A DNA stretch of 64,000 nucleotides, taken from JAPWJZ01 sp041287865. GTDB lineage: Bacteria; Pseudomonadota; Alphaproteobacteria; Micavibrionales; UBA2020. The notes under the pieces were generated by a model. That model saw only the letters and a program-made list of their open reading frames with translations. It was not told the origin of the DNA and searched no databases. This document shows positions 16,904 to 26,127 of the stretch, one piece after another (position 1 is the first letter of the stretch; each line of letters opens with the position of its first letter). Position numbers and translations under genes: made by a program. The stretch covers positions 1-64,000 of the forward strand of contig JBGGMV010000064.1 of assembly GCA_041287865.1 (NCBI GenBank), read 5' to 3'.

Positions 16904-19900
16904 TTGTGTTTCACCGGCGGTTTTTTACGGCGCGTTGTCGTCTTGGGCTTCTTGGCGCCCGTTTCGGGCTTCACCGTGCCCCACTCACCCGAGCGCGCGA
17001 GGTGTTCGTAAGCGTTATACCGCGCCGCCTTCGCCTTGTCGGGCGTCGACAGGTACGGCGTTTTCGGGTCGTTGAAGGCCTTCACAAGATTCTGGATGCC
17101 CTCGTTCGCTTCGTCGACCAGCTGTTTTACATCGCCGCGCACGTTGGTGACTTCGGCTGCGGGCTTGCCACCGGATAATTTCCAGTATTGCAGTTCGCCG
17201 ACATCCGATGCATCCACCTGCGCGAAGCCGCCGCGATAAGCGATCAGGGCTTCCAACGTCAGCTGCGGCGAATAGCCGAGTGCGACCGATTTCTGCGTCG
17301 GGATCGCGCCGGTTTTATAATCGATGATCGCCAGCTGGTCGTCGGCGTTGCGGTCGATGCGGTCAGCGATGGTGGTGAGCGTGAAAATCTCGCCGCCCCC
17401 CATGTCAATCTCGAGTTTCCCGCGCACTTCGGTGCCCAGCGTCTTGGTCATTTCGCGGCGTTCTTCCTCGAACTTCACGAACCATTTGGCGATGCGCTCG
17501 AACCGCGGCCACCAGAAGGCCTGCACGTTCGGGTTGTTGATGCGGGTTTCAAAAGCGTCGCGGCCGATTTTCAGCAGCTCGTCATAGGCGTTGTCGGGCA
17601 GCTTGTCGGGAAACTTTTTAACAAAAGTATCCAGCGCGTCGTGCGTGAAGGTGCCGCGCTCGGCCACGCTCGGGCTTGCATCCAGCGGGCTTTTCGGCTT
17701 CAGGTTGAGGATATATTTCGCGTAAACGGCGTAAGGATCGCGCATCAGTTTTTCGATGGCGGTCACGGGCAGTTCTTTCGGGCGCGCGTCTTTCGGCGGG
17801 CGCGGCTCGGGCGGCGCGATGGGCGTCACCGTCGCGGGCGTCTGCATGGCGTTGTGGATTTCCAGCAGCTGCGTCTTGCTCTCGATCTCCTGATCAAGCC
17901 CCGCGCCTTTCAACACCATTGAAAGACGCGTGAGGAAGGGCGAAGCCACGGCAGGCGCATCGCCGGTACGCACCGCGCGCGACAGCAGGATATTCGGGTT
18001 AGAGGCCGTCTGCACGAAATGGTAAGCGGCGCGGCCGATCTGTTCTTCCACCGGCGGCAGGCCGAGGCCTTTGGCCATATCGGGAGACAGCCAGGGGCTT
18101 TCGTCCGGCTTCTTGGGCCAGCTTTCGTCGTTGAAACCGCCGATGATCACGACATCGGCCTTTTGCAGCAGCGCCTGTTCTGGCGTGACGATTTTGAGCG
18201 CAGGATGCCCTGCCGCCGTATAGCGCAGGCGCACGTCGCGCATCAACCCTTGAAGAACGTCCACATAATCCTGCCCCGTGACGGGCGGAATAAAGGCAGC
18301 GGCTTCGCGCAGCTGCGTCAGGAAGCGGGCAGCCCCCACGCCATCATCGCCGCGCCAGAGACGCGCAGCACCCTTTTCGGTGTCGGTGGCCGAGAGCGCT
18401 TCGGCGAAGCGGATATGGTCGTCGAGGAATTCCTTGAACGGCAGCGGTTTGCCGGCAGACATCTTTTCAAAGAAATCCCTGCCCGCCGCCGTGATGCCGT
18501 CGAGCCATGTATCCAGCTCCGCCTGTTCGGCCTTCAGTTCGGCCTGTGGGCGTGCATTAGGGCGGCGCGCGGCGCGGTTGAAGGCAGCGGACAAAACGCC
18601 CTTCACGCCCTTCACACCAGCGCCGGGGCGCGGACCGTGGAAAACCATGTCTTCCAGCTTCGACAGTTTCTTGGCGAAATCTTCAGGCTTGCCGCCCAGT
18701 CCTGCCAGCGGATGTTTCAGGGCTTCAAGCGTCGCAACCGGAGACCATTCTTCCGCCGCCATGTTGGCGGTGGAGGAGAGGAAAACACCGGCGGGCGATT
18801 CAGCGAGCGAGGTGCCTGCCTCGTCATCAACTTCTACCTTCCAGTAGCGTAGGCGCGCAGACACGCGCCTAGCCAGCGAACGGTCGCCCGTTACCAGCAT
18901 GGCGGTGCGGCCAGGAGCTTCCAGCGTTTCGCGCATCTTGAGCGCGATCACTGATGCTTCCTCCTGCTGCGAGGAGCAGGTGATCAGATCCATGCCCGAC
19001 AGCGCCTCGATACCAATCGCATCGTTGTCGTTATCGGCCAGCGGCCCGCGCTTGGTATTTTTGCGACCTTTCAGCGCGCTCCAGCCTTCGGACGTGCCGG
19101 CGGGGCGCATCGCCTCACGCAAAAGTTTCTGGCGCTCGTTATTCGTTTTCGCAAGGTCGACGGCGCGCGCGTGCGCAGGCACCGGCATATTGGCCTGCCA
19201 TTCGTGCACTTCGGCGCGGCCAGCACCCAGATCCTTCAGCATCTTTTTAAACGCATATTGCGGATGCACAGGCGTGAGCACATCCCAGCTTTTCTGGTCG
19301 AGCTGCATATCGACGCCCGGCAGCACTACCGCGCCCTGCGGCAGCGTGGCCACGGTTTGCAGCAGCGTGACGATGGCAGGCGAAGTATCGGTGAAACCCA
19401 CGGCGATAATCGGCGTCGAGGGCGGGTTGTTCTGCCAATGCGCGGCCTGCACCGAGATCAGCAAATTCTTGTGATCTTCAGGGTCGACCATGCCCATTTT
19501 CTGCAGGCGGTCGGGCCATGTTTCAGTGATGATCTTCAAAAATTCGGCGGTATGCGCCCACTGCGCGCGGAATTCGTCGGGCACGAGCTTATCGACGTTT
19601 TTCAGCTCGATATTGTTGCGTTGAATGTCATCGATAAACGACCCCAATTCGCCGCCCAGCTTGATGGCCTTCTGCACCGAGGACGCCATGCCGGGAAGCT
19701 TCAAAATCTCTTCGGCTAAAATCAGCTGGCGGTGCAGACGCGGCACGGCCGGCGGGATATCCATCAGCGCCTGAGAGAGAATATGGTTGTTGGAAATTTT
19801 CAGCGAAAGATCGTCGTCATCCATATCGCCCGGCGCGTCGATGCGCGGCATCATGCCGGGCTTGCCCGCCTGCTGCTCCATCAGCGCCTGACGCAGCAGC

Positions 19901-20250
19901 GTCTTGGTCTCGCGGTCGGGCACGAGGATGGAATAATCGGAAAGCTTCAGCGGATCATCGGAAGCTTTCGACAGCACGCCCCGCGCGATGGCATCAAGGA
20001 ATGATTTATCGGGCGCGACGGTAAAAATTTTAGGAGTCGGCGTTTTTTGATTTGCCGACAGAGTCGGCTGTGCAGCCACCACCGGAGGTACCGGAGGCTG
20101 CGGAGAGGGCGAACCGTTGTTGGCGTTCTCTGCCAAGTGCCTTAACCCTTTCGCAAGCGGTGCTGGTGCGCCGCCTGTGTATCCAATTTTGTGTCCAGAT
20201 TTGTAGACATAAATATAACGAAATCGCGGCCATGGGAATGGCCTATTCAT
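16900..20250 (-). CDS. addB: Double-strand-break repair protein AddB
   Basis: A 1116-residue partner of AddA, with a helicase-like N-terminal part and a C-terminal RecB-type nuclease. The core homology begins only near residue 75 (KIFTVAPDKSFLDAIARGVL), so there is an extra, Pro-rich N-terminal region. ATG 20250 is nevertheless supported by GGAG 8 bases upstream. The nuclease motif reads TIADRIDRNADDQLAIIDYKTGA near residue 990 (Asp...Asp-Tyr-Lys). I see no cysteines in the nuclease region, so the iron-sulfur cluster of Bacillus AddB is absent, as I understand is usual for this class. Confidence 0.95.
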   Translation of the reverse strand: MNRPFPWPRFRYIYVYKSGHKIGYTGGAPAPLAKGLRHLAENANNGSPSPQPPVPPVVAAQPTLSANQKTPTPKIFTVAPDKSFLDAIARGVLSKASDDPLKLSDYSILVPDRETKTLLRQALMEQQAGKPGMMPRIDAPGDMDDDDLSLKISNNHILSQALMDIPPAVPRLHRQLILAEEILKLPGMASSVQKAIKLGGELGSFIDDIQRNNIELKNVDKLVPDEFRAQWAHTAEFLKIITETWPDRLQKMGMVDPEDHKNLLISVQAAHWQNNPPSTPIIAVGFTDTSPAIVTLLQTVATLPQGAVVLPGVDMQLDQKSWDVLTPVHPQYAFKKMLKDLGAGRAEVHEWQANMPVPAHARAVDLAKTNNERQKLLREAMRPAGTSEGWSALKGRKNTKRGPLADNDNDAIGIEALSGMDLITCSSQQEEASVIALKMRETLEAPGRTAMLVTGDRSLARRVSARLRYWKVEVDDEAGTSLAESPAGVFLSSTANMAAEEWSPVATLEALKHPLAGLGGKPEDFAKKLSKLEDMVFHGPRPGAGVKGVKGVLSAAFNRAARRPNARPQAELKAEQAELDTWLDGITAAGRDFFEKMSAGKPLPFKEFLDDHIRFAEALSATDTEKGAARLWRGDDGVGAARFLTQLREAAAFIPPVTGQDYVDVLQGLMRDVRLRYTAAGHPALKIVTPEQALLQKADVVIIGGFNDESWPKKPDESPWLSPDMAKGLGLPPVEEQIGRAAYHFVQTASNPNILLSRAVRTGDAPAVASPFLTRLSMVLKGAGLDQEIESKTQLLEIHNAMQTPATVTPIAPPEPRPPKDARPKELPVTAIEKLMRDPYAVYAKYILNLKPKSPLDASPSVAERGTFTHDALDTFVKKFPDKLPDNAYDELLKIGRDAFETRINNPNVQAFWWPRFERIAKWFVKFEEERREMTKTLGTEVRGKLEIDMGGGEIFTLTTIADRIDRNADDQLAIIDYKTGAIPTQKSVALGYSPQLTLEALIAYRGGFAQVDASDVGELQYWKLSGGKPAAEVTNVRGDVKQLVDEANEGIQNLVKAFNDPKTPYLSTPDKAKAARYNAYEHLARSGEWGTVKPETGAKKPKTTTRRKKPPVKHK

Positions 20251-20406
20251 TATATTATCTCCAGTGATCTGGACGCTGTTTACGTATTATGAGAAGCCTA
20301 AACTACCCCACCCGAGAGTCAATCCGTCTTGGGCCGGAGTGCACTGCAGCAATCGTGCTTTTATTGCTTTCTGAGATAGTTATGTAAATATTCTATGCGC
20401 TGCACA

Positions 20407-20435
20407 TTGACGCGGGGTGCTTATAGCCATAAAAA
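20407..20435 (+). promoter_or_regulatory. Promoter of the VWA gene, possibly leaderless
   Basis: TTGACG (20407-20412), 17 bases, TAAAAA (20430-20435). The predicted transcript start falls at about 20442, on the A of the ATG. There is no ribosome site before that ATG, which fits a leaderless message. Confidence 0.45.
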
Positions 20436-20441
20436 TCCCCT

Positions 20442-21284
20442 ATGCAGCCAACCGAGAAGAATCAGAAGCCCGACCCCGCCATCCAGCTGAAACAGCTGCG
20501 CGAGGAATTTGCCGCAGCCGTGACGGACGCGCAAAAGCGTCTGGCGACCGTTGATCAGGCCCTGGCCGCCCTCGAGAAAAACAGGAAAGAAGACGAAGCG
20601 CGCGAGAAGGCTCGCTACCGCGACCGTATCGCGCTGAAGGCGGAGTTTGTAAAAGGCCTGCTGGCCCACGAGAAAAAACCCCATGCCTTCGCCGTCTTCG
20701 TCGACCATACCGGCAGCATGACGCAAAAACCTTTCTACGCCGCGCTCGACGGCGCCGCCGTGCTGAAAACCGCCGCGAATGCGGAAGTGTCGCTGTGGGG
20801 ATCATCCGCGCAGGTGCGCAGCGCAAGCGGCGATATCTGCGACCCCGCCACACGCGAAGGCTTCGAGAAAAAGAGAGCATCATCCGATTTCCGCCCCGTC
20901 GCCGACGAAATGATCAAAACCGCCGCGCTGAACAAAACCAATGGCAAGCCCACGCATTTCGTCGTGATCAGCGACGGCGAATTCGCCGATTACCCCAAGG
21001 CAAAGGAACAGCTGGAAAAACTGCTGAAAAGCGCCAGCCGCGCCACCATCGATTTCGTGATACTGGGCCGCGCCGGCACGGGCATGGAATTCCTTTCCGA
21101 AAATCTCGCCAAAACCTTCCCCGGAAAAGTCAAACACCACCTCGTCAACGGCCCCGCCTATTGGCAGGGCACCGAAGGCGATTTGTCGAAGGCCGTGCAG
21201 GAGACGGTGACGAAGGTGGCGGAGGAACGGGTGAAGCCGCAGGCGGGGCGAAAGCCCAAGGCGCAAGCGCAGCCCTCGCCGTAG
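20442..21284 (+). CDS. VWA-like domain protein with N-terminal coiled coil
   Basis: A 280-residue protein. Residues 10-75 are strongly charged and helical (coiled coil likely). From about 80 a von Willebrand A-like domain follows: FAVFVDHTGSMTQ carries a MIDAS-type D-x-T-G-S, then AEVSLWGSSAQV, HFVVISDGEFADYPKA (second metal-site Asp) and IDFVILGRAGTG. The C-terminal end is basic and Pro-rich. It has no signal peptide. VWA proteins of this type often work with AAA ATPases or ter operons; none is adjacent. It is divergent from addB. Function is unknown. Confidence 0.75.
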   Translation: MQPTEKNQKPDPAIQLKQLREEFAAAVTDAQKRLATVDQALAALEKNRKEDEAREKARYRDRIALKAEFVKGLLAHEKKPHAFAVFVDHTGSMTQKPFYAALDGAAVLKTAANAEVSLWGSSAQVRSASGDICDPATREGFEKKRASSDFRPVADEMIKTAALNKTNGKPTHFVVISDGEFADYPKAKEQLEKLLKSASRATIDFVILGRAGTGMEFLSENLAKTFPGKVKHHLVNGPAYWQGTEGDLSKAVQETVTKVAEERVKPQAGRKPKAQAQPSP

Positions 21285-21351
21285 TTCTTTTAAACACAGG
21301 CTCCATGCGCTACGTTGATTAAGCGTATTTTTCTTATGGGGTCATCGGCTG

Positions 21352-22071
21352 ATGAATCGTAAAAAGATTATTTTCTGGATTCTGATGTTGCCACTTCTAG
21401 CCGTGTTGGCAGTAATTTTTTTAGTAGCTGGATATTACCTTTACATTGCTGGTGCATATTACTACGCCACGAAAGAACCAGAACAAAAGTTTATCGAATT
21501 CCAGACCGTCACTATTGAGGTCGAGTTCCCCAGCTCCAAACTAAAAAATATTTTCGGCTACAGTCCTGACAAGTTAAGTGACCTTGCAGTAGAAAAAATT
21601 TGCCCCAAAATCATTGATGAGTTCGAGGAGGAAGTCATCGGGTGCGGTAGATACAACAAGCCTTACACTTTTTCGTCTAACCCGATGAATCTGGCACTGG
21701 TAATTGAAGTATGGCAACACGGCGATAAATTTCACCTAACGCCTATGGTCGAGAGATCCTGCTATGTCCAAGCCAAAAGTATGGCCAAACATAGCGATTA
21801 TTTCCGGCAAAAATATGATGCCCAAATGCAGGCAGGCTGGCCTGAAAACCATGCTATTAAATGTGTCAGGATTCCACCACCCGATCGAGGGCCGGCTGGC
21901 TATCAAAAGGCTCTTCAAAACAGAGTGCAGGATGAACAACAAATGATGGAAAGGCTAGATGACATCGCGGACGAAGTTATCAGCAAGATGGAGCCACAAG
22001 CTGATATTGCCGCAAAATTTGAAAGCGAAGTCAAAAACAGCCGCAATCTGCGACCAAAAGAGTCAGAGTGA
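21352..22071 (+). CDS. Membrane-anchored orphan protein, AT-rich
   Basis: A 239-residue unrecognised protein. Residues 5-35 form one strong transmembrane helix, followed by an outside domain with three cysteines (in KICPKI, IGCGRY and RSCYVQ, plus one in IKCVRI) and a charged C-terminal helix. The DNA is clearly richer in A and T than its neighbours, and its codon use differs, so it may have come by transfer. It starts at ATG 21352, where no strong ribosome site is seen. A palindromic element follows directly. Confidence 0.6.
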   Translation: MNRKKIIFWILMLPLLAVLAVIFLVAGYYLYIAGAYYYATKEPEQKFIEFQTVTIEVEFPSSKLKNIFGYSPDKLSDLAVEKICPKIIDEFEEEVIGCGRYNKPYTFSSNPMNLALVIEVWQHGDKFHLTPMVERSCYVQAKSMAKHSDYFRQKYDAQMQAGWPENHAIKCVRIPPPDRGPAGYQKALQNRVQDEQQMMERLDDIADEVISKMEPQADIAAKFESEVKNSRNLRPKESE

Positions 22072-22090
22072 TGTGAAAAGACGCGCTCTC

Positions 22091-22251
22091 CCCTTCCCCC
22101 GGCGGGGGAAGGAGGGGCCCATCGCTCTTGCGATGGGAGGATGAGGGGCGCTTTGCGGTGCTTGCCTCACGAAGTGCCCCTCACCTTCCCATGCCCCGCT
22201 GCTTCGCAGCGCATATAAAGGCATGGGCCCCTTCCTCCCCCGAGGGGGAGG
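22091..22251. repeat. Composite palindromic element
   Basis: About 160 bases of nested inverted repeats. The outer arms (22091-22122 and 22222-22251) are nearly complementary over about 30 bases, and each contains its own C-run/G-run hairpin (CCTTCCCCC-GGC-GGGGGAAGG on the left). Inside are a GAGGGGC...GCCCCTC hairpin (about 22143-22182) and GCTGC-TTC-GCAGC (22198-22210). No open frame of note. It looks like a REP- or MITE-type extragenic palindrome before sdhC. It does not share the core of the two elements at 28.9 and 61.5 kb. Confidence 0.7.
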
Positions 22252-22317
22252 TAAAGTCGTGAAATCGGACAGAATTTTGCCTTAAAACCCCCTAGCGCCC
22301 AACGCCCAGCGGGAGTA

Positions 22318-22334
22318 TGTTGCATCAGGCAACA
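22318..22334. promoter_or_regulatory. Inverted repeat before sdhC, possible operator
   Basis: TGTTGC and GCAACA, a perfect six-base inverted repeat around a five-base loop, about 24 bases before the sdhC start. It could bind a regulator of the sdh operon; no regulator can be named, and a chance repeat is possible. Confidence 0.3.
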
Positions 22335-22357
22335 AATAACCAAAACAGCTTCGCATT

Positions 22358-22732
22358 ATGTCAACAAATAACCGTCCCCTTTCCCCGCATATCCAGGTCT
22401 ATCGCTGGCAGTTCACCATGGTGCTGTCGATTTTGCATCGCGCGACGGGCGCGGGGCTGGCGCTGGGCGCGCTGCTGATGGCCTGGTGGCTGATGGCGGC
22501 GGTGACGGGCGTGGGCGCCTTTGCGCAGTTTCATGAATTTACCCATTCGCTGATCGGGCAGTTGATGCTGGCCGGATGGGTCTGGGCTTTTGTGTTTCAT
22601 TTCCTGAACGGCATCCGCCATCTGGTCTGGGATACGGGGCGCGGCTTTACGATCAAGGGCGCCAGCCGCAGCGGGCAGGCGGTATTCCTCCTCTCGCTCA
22701 TCGGCACCGCGCTGGTATGGGTGGCGGCATGA
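22358..22732 (+). CDS. sdhC: Succinate dehydrogenase cytochrome b556 subunit
   Basis: A 124-residue membrane anchor of complex II with three transmembrane helices. Signature: RPLSPHIQVYRWQFTM at the N terminus, ILHRATGAGLALG in helix I (Ser/Arg quinone region), and the haem ligand region FLNGIRHLVWDTG before helix III. It starts the sdhCDA run, with its TGA overlapping the sdhD ATG. No clear promoter is seen in the 100 bases before it, only the inverted repeat at 22318. Confidence 0.96.
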   Translation: MSTNNRPLSPHIQVYRWQFTMVLSILHRATGAGLALGALLMAWWLMAAVTGVGAFAQFHEFTHSLIGQLMLAGWVWAFVFHFLNGIRHLVWDTGRGFTIKGASRSGQAVFLLSLIGTALVWVAA

Positions 22733-23142
22733 AAAAAAATAAAGACAGCATCCGCACGCCGCTGGGCCGCGCACGCGGTCTGGGATCGTCGAAAGAAGGC
22801 ACGCACCACTGGTGGATGCAGCGCGTGACGTCTATCGCGCTGCTGCCGCTGTCGCTGTACTGGCTGTTCCAGCTGAAACATATCACCGAGACCGACCATG
22901 GCGATTTTACCGCATGGCTGCATCAGCCCGTGAACGGCATCGCCGCCGTGCTGTTTATCATCGCCAGTTTCTATCACGCGATGCTGGGCGTTCAGGTGAT
23001 TATCGAGGATTACGTCCATGGCGAGGGCGCGAAGATCGTGACCCTGTTGCTCAACAAACTTGCATTCTTTACGGCCGGCGCGGTCTGCATCTTTGCCGTG
23101 CTTTACATCAATTTCGCCCCAGTGGCGCAGGCGGGGAACTGA
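22729..23142 (+). CDS. sdhD: Succinate dehydrogenase hydrophobic membrane anchor subunit
   Basis: A 137-residue second membrane anchor of complex II. ATG 22729 overlaps the sdhC stop (ATGA). After a basic N terminus come EGTHHWWMQRVTSIALLPL (helix I, quinone/haem side), a middle helix, and SFYHAMLGVQVIIEDYVHG carrying the haem-ligand His. A third helix ends the protein. The upstream part of the open frame overlaps sdhC in another frame and is not coding. Confidence 0.94.
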   Translation: MKKNKDSIRTPLGRARGLGSSKEGTHHWWMQRVTSIALLPLSLYWLFQLKHITETDHGDFTAWLHQPVNGIAAVLFIIASFYHAMLGVQVIIEDYVHGEGAKIVTLLLNKLAFFTAGAVCIFAVLYINFAPVAQAGN

Positions 23143-23143
23143 C

Positions 23144-24934
23144 ATGCCGCATTCTTATCCGATCATCGAACACGAATATGACGTCGTTGTCGTGGGCGCC
23201 GGCGGCGCAGGGCTCCGCGCCACGTTCGGCATGGCCGAAAAGGGGCTGAAGACTGCCTGCATCACCAAGGTATTCCCCACGCGGTCGCACACCGTCGCGG
23301 CGCAGGGCGGTATTTCCGCCGCGCTCGGCAATGCGGGTGAGGACGACTGGCGCTGGCATATGTATGACACCGTCAAGGGTTCGGACTGGCTGGGCGATCA
23401 GGATGCGATTGAATATATGTGCCGCGAGGCTATTCCCGCAGTGATCGAGCTTGAACATTACGGCGTGCCGTTTTCGCGCACCGACGAAGGCAAGATTTAC
23501 CAGCGCGCCTTTGGCGGCATGACGACGCATATGGGCAAGGGCACCGCCCGCCGCACCTGCGCCGCCGCCGACCGCACAGGCCATGCGATTTTGCACACGC
23601 TTTACCAGCAATCGCTGAAATACAAGGCGGAATTCTTTATCGAATATTTCGCGCTCGACCTGATCATGGACGACGAAGGCGCCTGCCGTGGCGTGATGGC
23701 ATGGAACCTTGCCGATGGCACGCTGCACCGTTTCCGCGCGCATTCGGTTGTGCTGGCGACGGGCGGTTATGGCCGCGCCTACTTCTCCTGCACCTCTGCC
23801 CACACCTGCACGGGTGACGGCAATGCGATGGTGCTCCGCGCCGGCCTGCCGCTACAGGACATGGAATTTATCCAGTTCCACCCGACCGGCATTTACGGCG
23901 CGGGCTGCCTGATTACCGAGGGCGCACGCGGCGAAGGCGGATACCTGACGAATTCTGCGGGCGAGCGTTTCATGGAACGCTATGCGCCGAATGCGAAAGA
24001 TCTTGCTTCGCGCGATGTCGTGTCGCGCTCGATGACCATCGAAATCCGCGAAGGGCGCGGCGTGGGCGAGCACAAGGATCATATTTTCCTGCACCTCGAA
24101 CACCTCGACCCCGCGATCTTGAAGGAACGCCTGCCGGGTATTTCAGAAACTGCGCGCATTTTCTCCGACGTCGACGTGACGAAGCAGCCGATTCCGGTAT
24201 TGCCGACCGTGCATTACAACATGGGCGGCATTCCCACGAACGTACACACCGAGGTTGTTAATCCGACCAAGAACGACCCCGATAAAGTCGTGCCCGGCCT
24301 GATTGCCGTGGGCGAAGCGGCCTGCGTTTCGGTGCATGGCGCGAACCGTCTGGGTTCAAACTCGCTGCTCGATCTGGTCGTGTTCGGCCGTGCGGCGGCG
24401 ATACAGGCGGCGCAGACGATTACGCCGGGCGCGTCGCATAAACCGCTGCCCTCCGATGCGGGCAGCAATGCGATCGACCGTCTTGATAAACTGCGCAACG
24501 CCGCCGGCGGCACCAAGCCCGCGCACCTGCGCCTGAACATGCAAAAGGCGATGCAGGAACATTGCGCGGTCTTCCGCACCGGCGATCTGCTGAAGGAAGG
24601 CGTGGGCAAGATCGAAAAATGCTTCGCCGGCCGCCACGACATGAACCTTGCCGACCGTTCGATGGTCTGGAACAGCGATCTGGTCGAGGCCATCGAGCTT
24701 GATAACCTGATGTATCAGGCCCTCGCCTCCATCGTTTCCGCCGAGAACCGGAAAGAGAGCCGCGGCGCGCATGCACGCGAAGATTTCAAGGAACGCGACG
24801 ACAAGAACTGGATGAAGCACAGCGCCATCTATATCAACGACAACGGCAAGACGACGATGGCCTATCGTCCCGTTCACATGAACACGCTGACGAATGATGT
24901 TGAATCTATCCCGCCCAAGGCGCGCGTGTATTGA
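23144..24934 (+). CDS. sdhA: Succinate dehydrogenase flavoprotein subunit
   Basis: A 596-residue catalytic subunit of complex II. It starts at ATG 23144, one base after sdhD. The FAD motif is DVVVVGAGGAGLRATFG; covalent FAD attachment is at the His of SHTVAAQGGISA. Active-site stretches include QFHPTGIYGAGCLITEG and HGANRLGSNSLLDL; the C-terminal KHSAIYINDNGK and AYRPVHMNTLT follow the family. It oxidises succinate to fumarate. The iron-sulfur subunit, normally next, is displaced by 3.1 kb. Confidence 0.98.
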   Translation: MPHSYPIIEHEYDVVVVGAGGAGLRATFGMAEKGLKTACITKVFPTRSHTVAAQGGISAALGNAGEDDWRWHMYDTVKGSDWLGDQDAIEYMCREAIPAVIELEHYGVPFSRTDEGKIYQRAFGGMTTHMGKGTARRTCAAADRTGHAILHTLYQQSLKYKAEFFIEYFALDLIMDDEGACRGVMAWNLADGTLHRFRAHSVVLATGGYGRAYFSCTSAHTCTGDGNAMVLRAGLPLQDMEFIQFHPTGIYGAGCLITEGARGEGGYLTNSAGERFMERYAPNAKDLASRDVVSRSMTIEIREGRGVGEHKDHIFLHLEHLDPAILKERLPGISETARIFSDVDVTKQPIPVLPTVHYNMGGIPTNVHTEVVNPTKNDPDKVVPGLIAVGEAACVSVHGANRLGSNSLLDLVVFGRAAAIQAAQTITPGASHKPLPSDAGSNAIDRLDKLRNAAGGTKPAHLRLNMQKAMQEHCAVFRTGDLLKEGVGKIEKCFAGRHDMNLADRSMVWNSDLVEAIELDNLMYQALASIVSAENRKESRGAHAREDFKERDDKNWMKHSAIYINDNGKTTMAYRPVHMNTLTNDVESIPPKARVY

Positions 24935-24937
24935 TCG

Positions 24938-25465
24938 ATGCCCAAGGGAACGTCACGCGGTGACCTTGACCTCCTGAAAGCCCTGCGCCTGCAAGCGACC
25001 GGCAGGCCCTATGTCGAAATCGCCGAGGCGATCGGCAAGGATACGCTGGTCATCTGCCGCTTCGTGCCGCCGATACAGGCGGGCAAAAAGGCAGCTGCGG
25101 CGGAATTGAAAATGAACCGGCAGCTCGCGCTGGCAGGCGCCTTTTTCGACGAGAAAAAGATAAAAACGGAAGAACGCGAAAAACCCTATAAGGGGCATAT
25201 CGTGCTCTATGGCGGCAAGGGCGATAAAATCTTCTACGTCGCCCCCGGCATCCAGAACGACGAAATCCGCACCGCCATCGAAATCAGCCGCCAGCATTTC
25301 GACCGGCTGGGCACCGATGCCTGGGAGATTTTATTGTCGCTGGTCGAGCATATCGCCACGGCCAACAAACGCGCCGTCGCCCTCGACATCCCCAACGACG
25401 ACCACGGGCCGGTTTACGACCCTACGGAAAAATCATGGCATTTTATGCCGGCGAAGAAGCACTGA
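24938..25465 (+). CDS. Unrecognised protein after sdhA
   Basis: A 175-residue soluble protein beginning 3 bases after the sdhA stop, so probably co-transcribed. No ribosome site is seen. The N-terminal part (LLKALRLQATGRPYVEIAEAIG) resembles a small helix-turn-helix. A helix-rich middle and a mixed C-terminal part with GHIVLYGGKGDKIFYVAPG and DAWEILLSLVEHIATANKRAVALD follow. I do not recognise the family. Its position between sdhA and sdhB is not a usual one. Confidence 0.6.
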   Translation: MPKGTSRGDLDLLKALRLQATGRPYVEIAEAIGKDTLVICRFVPPIQAGKKAAAAELKMNRQLALAGAFFDEKKIKTEEREKPYKGHIVLYGGKGDKIFYVAPGIQNDEIRTAIEISRQHFDRLGTDAWEILLSLVEHIATANKRAVALDIPNDDHGPVYDPTEKSWHFMPAKKH

Positions 25466-25472
25466 ACTTTGC

Positions 25473-26111
25473 CTATTCAGCAGATCCCGGCACTTGGCCG
25501 GTGACGGGATTTCGCTTGTGCAATCTTTCTCCCATATAAATGTAATATCTATATTCGTCCCAATTCCCCTCAGGCACACAGTCTCTTTTTCCCAATGGAG
25601 GAACTCCGAACACGCCCTCCCAGAAAGTTTGGGGAATGGGGTTTGTAGAGAGCCCATGGAAATGCGGGCAGGGCGACTTCCATGTAAGAAATACATATTG
25701 CGTATACACATAGTGCAGAAGCGGCGCCAGTATCACAAAGGCACTGAGAAGTTTCTTTACCCGGTCAGCCCGCTTTAATTCAGACCACTCGACATTTTTT
25801 GCAAGATTGCGGGAAATTACGGAGCAATACAGCGCCAGCGGCAGCATTTGCAAGAACGGATCTAGGGTATGATTTGTTAAAAAAACAGCCAGCGCGATAA
25901 TTGCCGTCATTATTCCAAGCTGGCCAAACCATTTTATTTTTCTAGACAACGAAGAACGCAGCAATAAGTAGGCGGGTACGCCGGTGGCAAAAATTGCCGC
26001 GATACTGATAAAAAACGGGAGAGACCAAAAAATGTTTGGATTTCTCTCGATGCCGAAAATCTTCAGCAGAAAAATCAGAACATTCTCTGCAATCCCGAAA
26101 AAAGTATCCAC
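25473..26111 (-). CDS. Unrecognised membrane protein, AT-rich
   Basis: A 212-residue protein with four or five predicted transmembrane segments (about residues 8-20, 28-52, 63-82, 85-97 and 118-137) and a Trp/Tyr/Pro-rich C-terminal tail with two cysteines. The start is taken as GTG 26111 because no upstream ATG exists and the first helix begins right after; there is no clear ribosome site. Base composition is AT-richer than sdhA or sdhB. It lies on the opposite strand to the sdh genes, inside the sdhA-sdhB gap. Function is unknown. Confidence 0.5.
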   Translation of the reverse strand: MDTFFGIAENVLIFLLKIFGIERNPNIFWSLPFFISIAAIFATGVPAYLLLRSSLSRKIKWFGQLGIMTAIIALAVFLTNHTLDPFLQMLPLALYCSVISRNLAKNVEWSELKRADRVKKLLSAFVILAPLLHYVYTQYVFLTWKSPCPHFHGLSTNPIPQTFWEGVFGVPPLGKRDCVPEGNWDEYRYYIYMGERLHKRNPVTGQVPGSAE

Positions 26112-26127
26112 TTGCTGTCTTTAGCGC

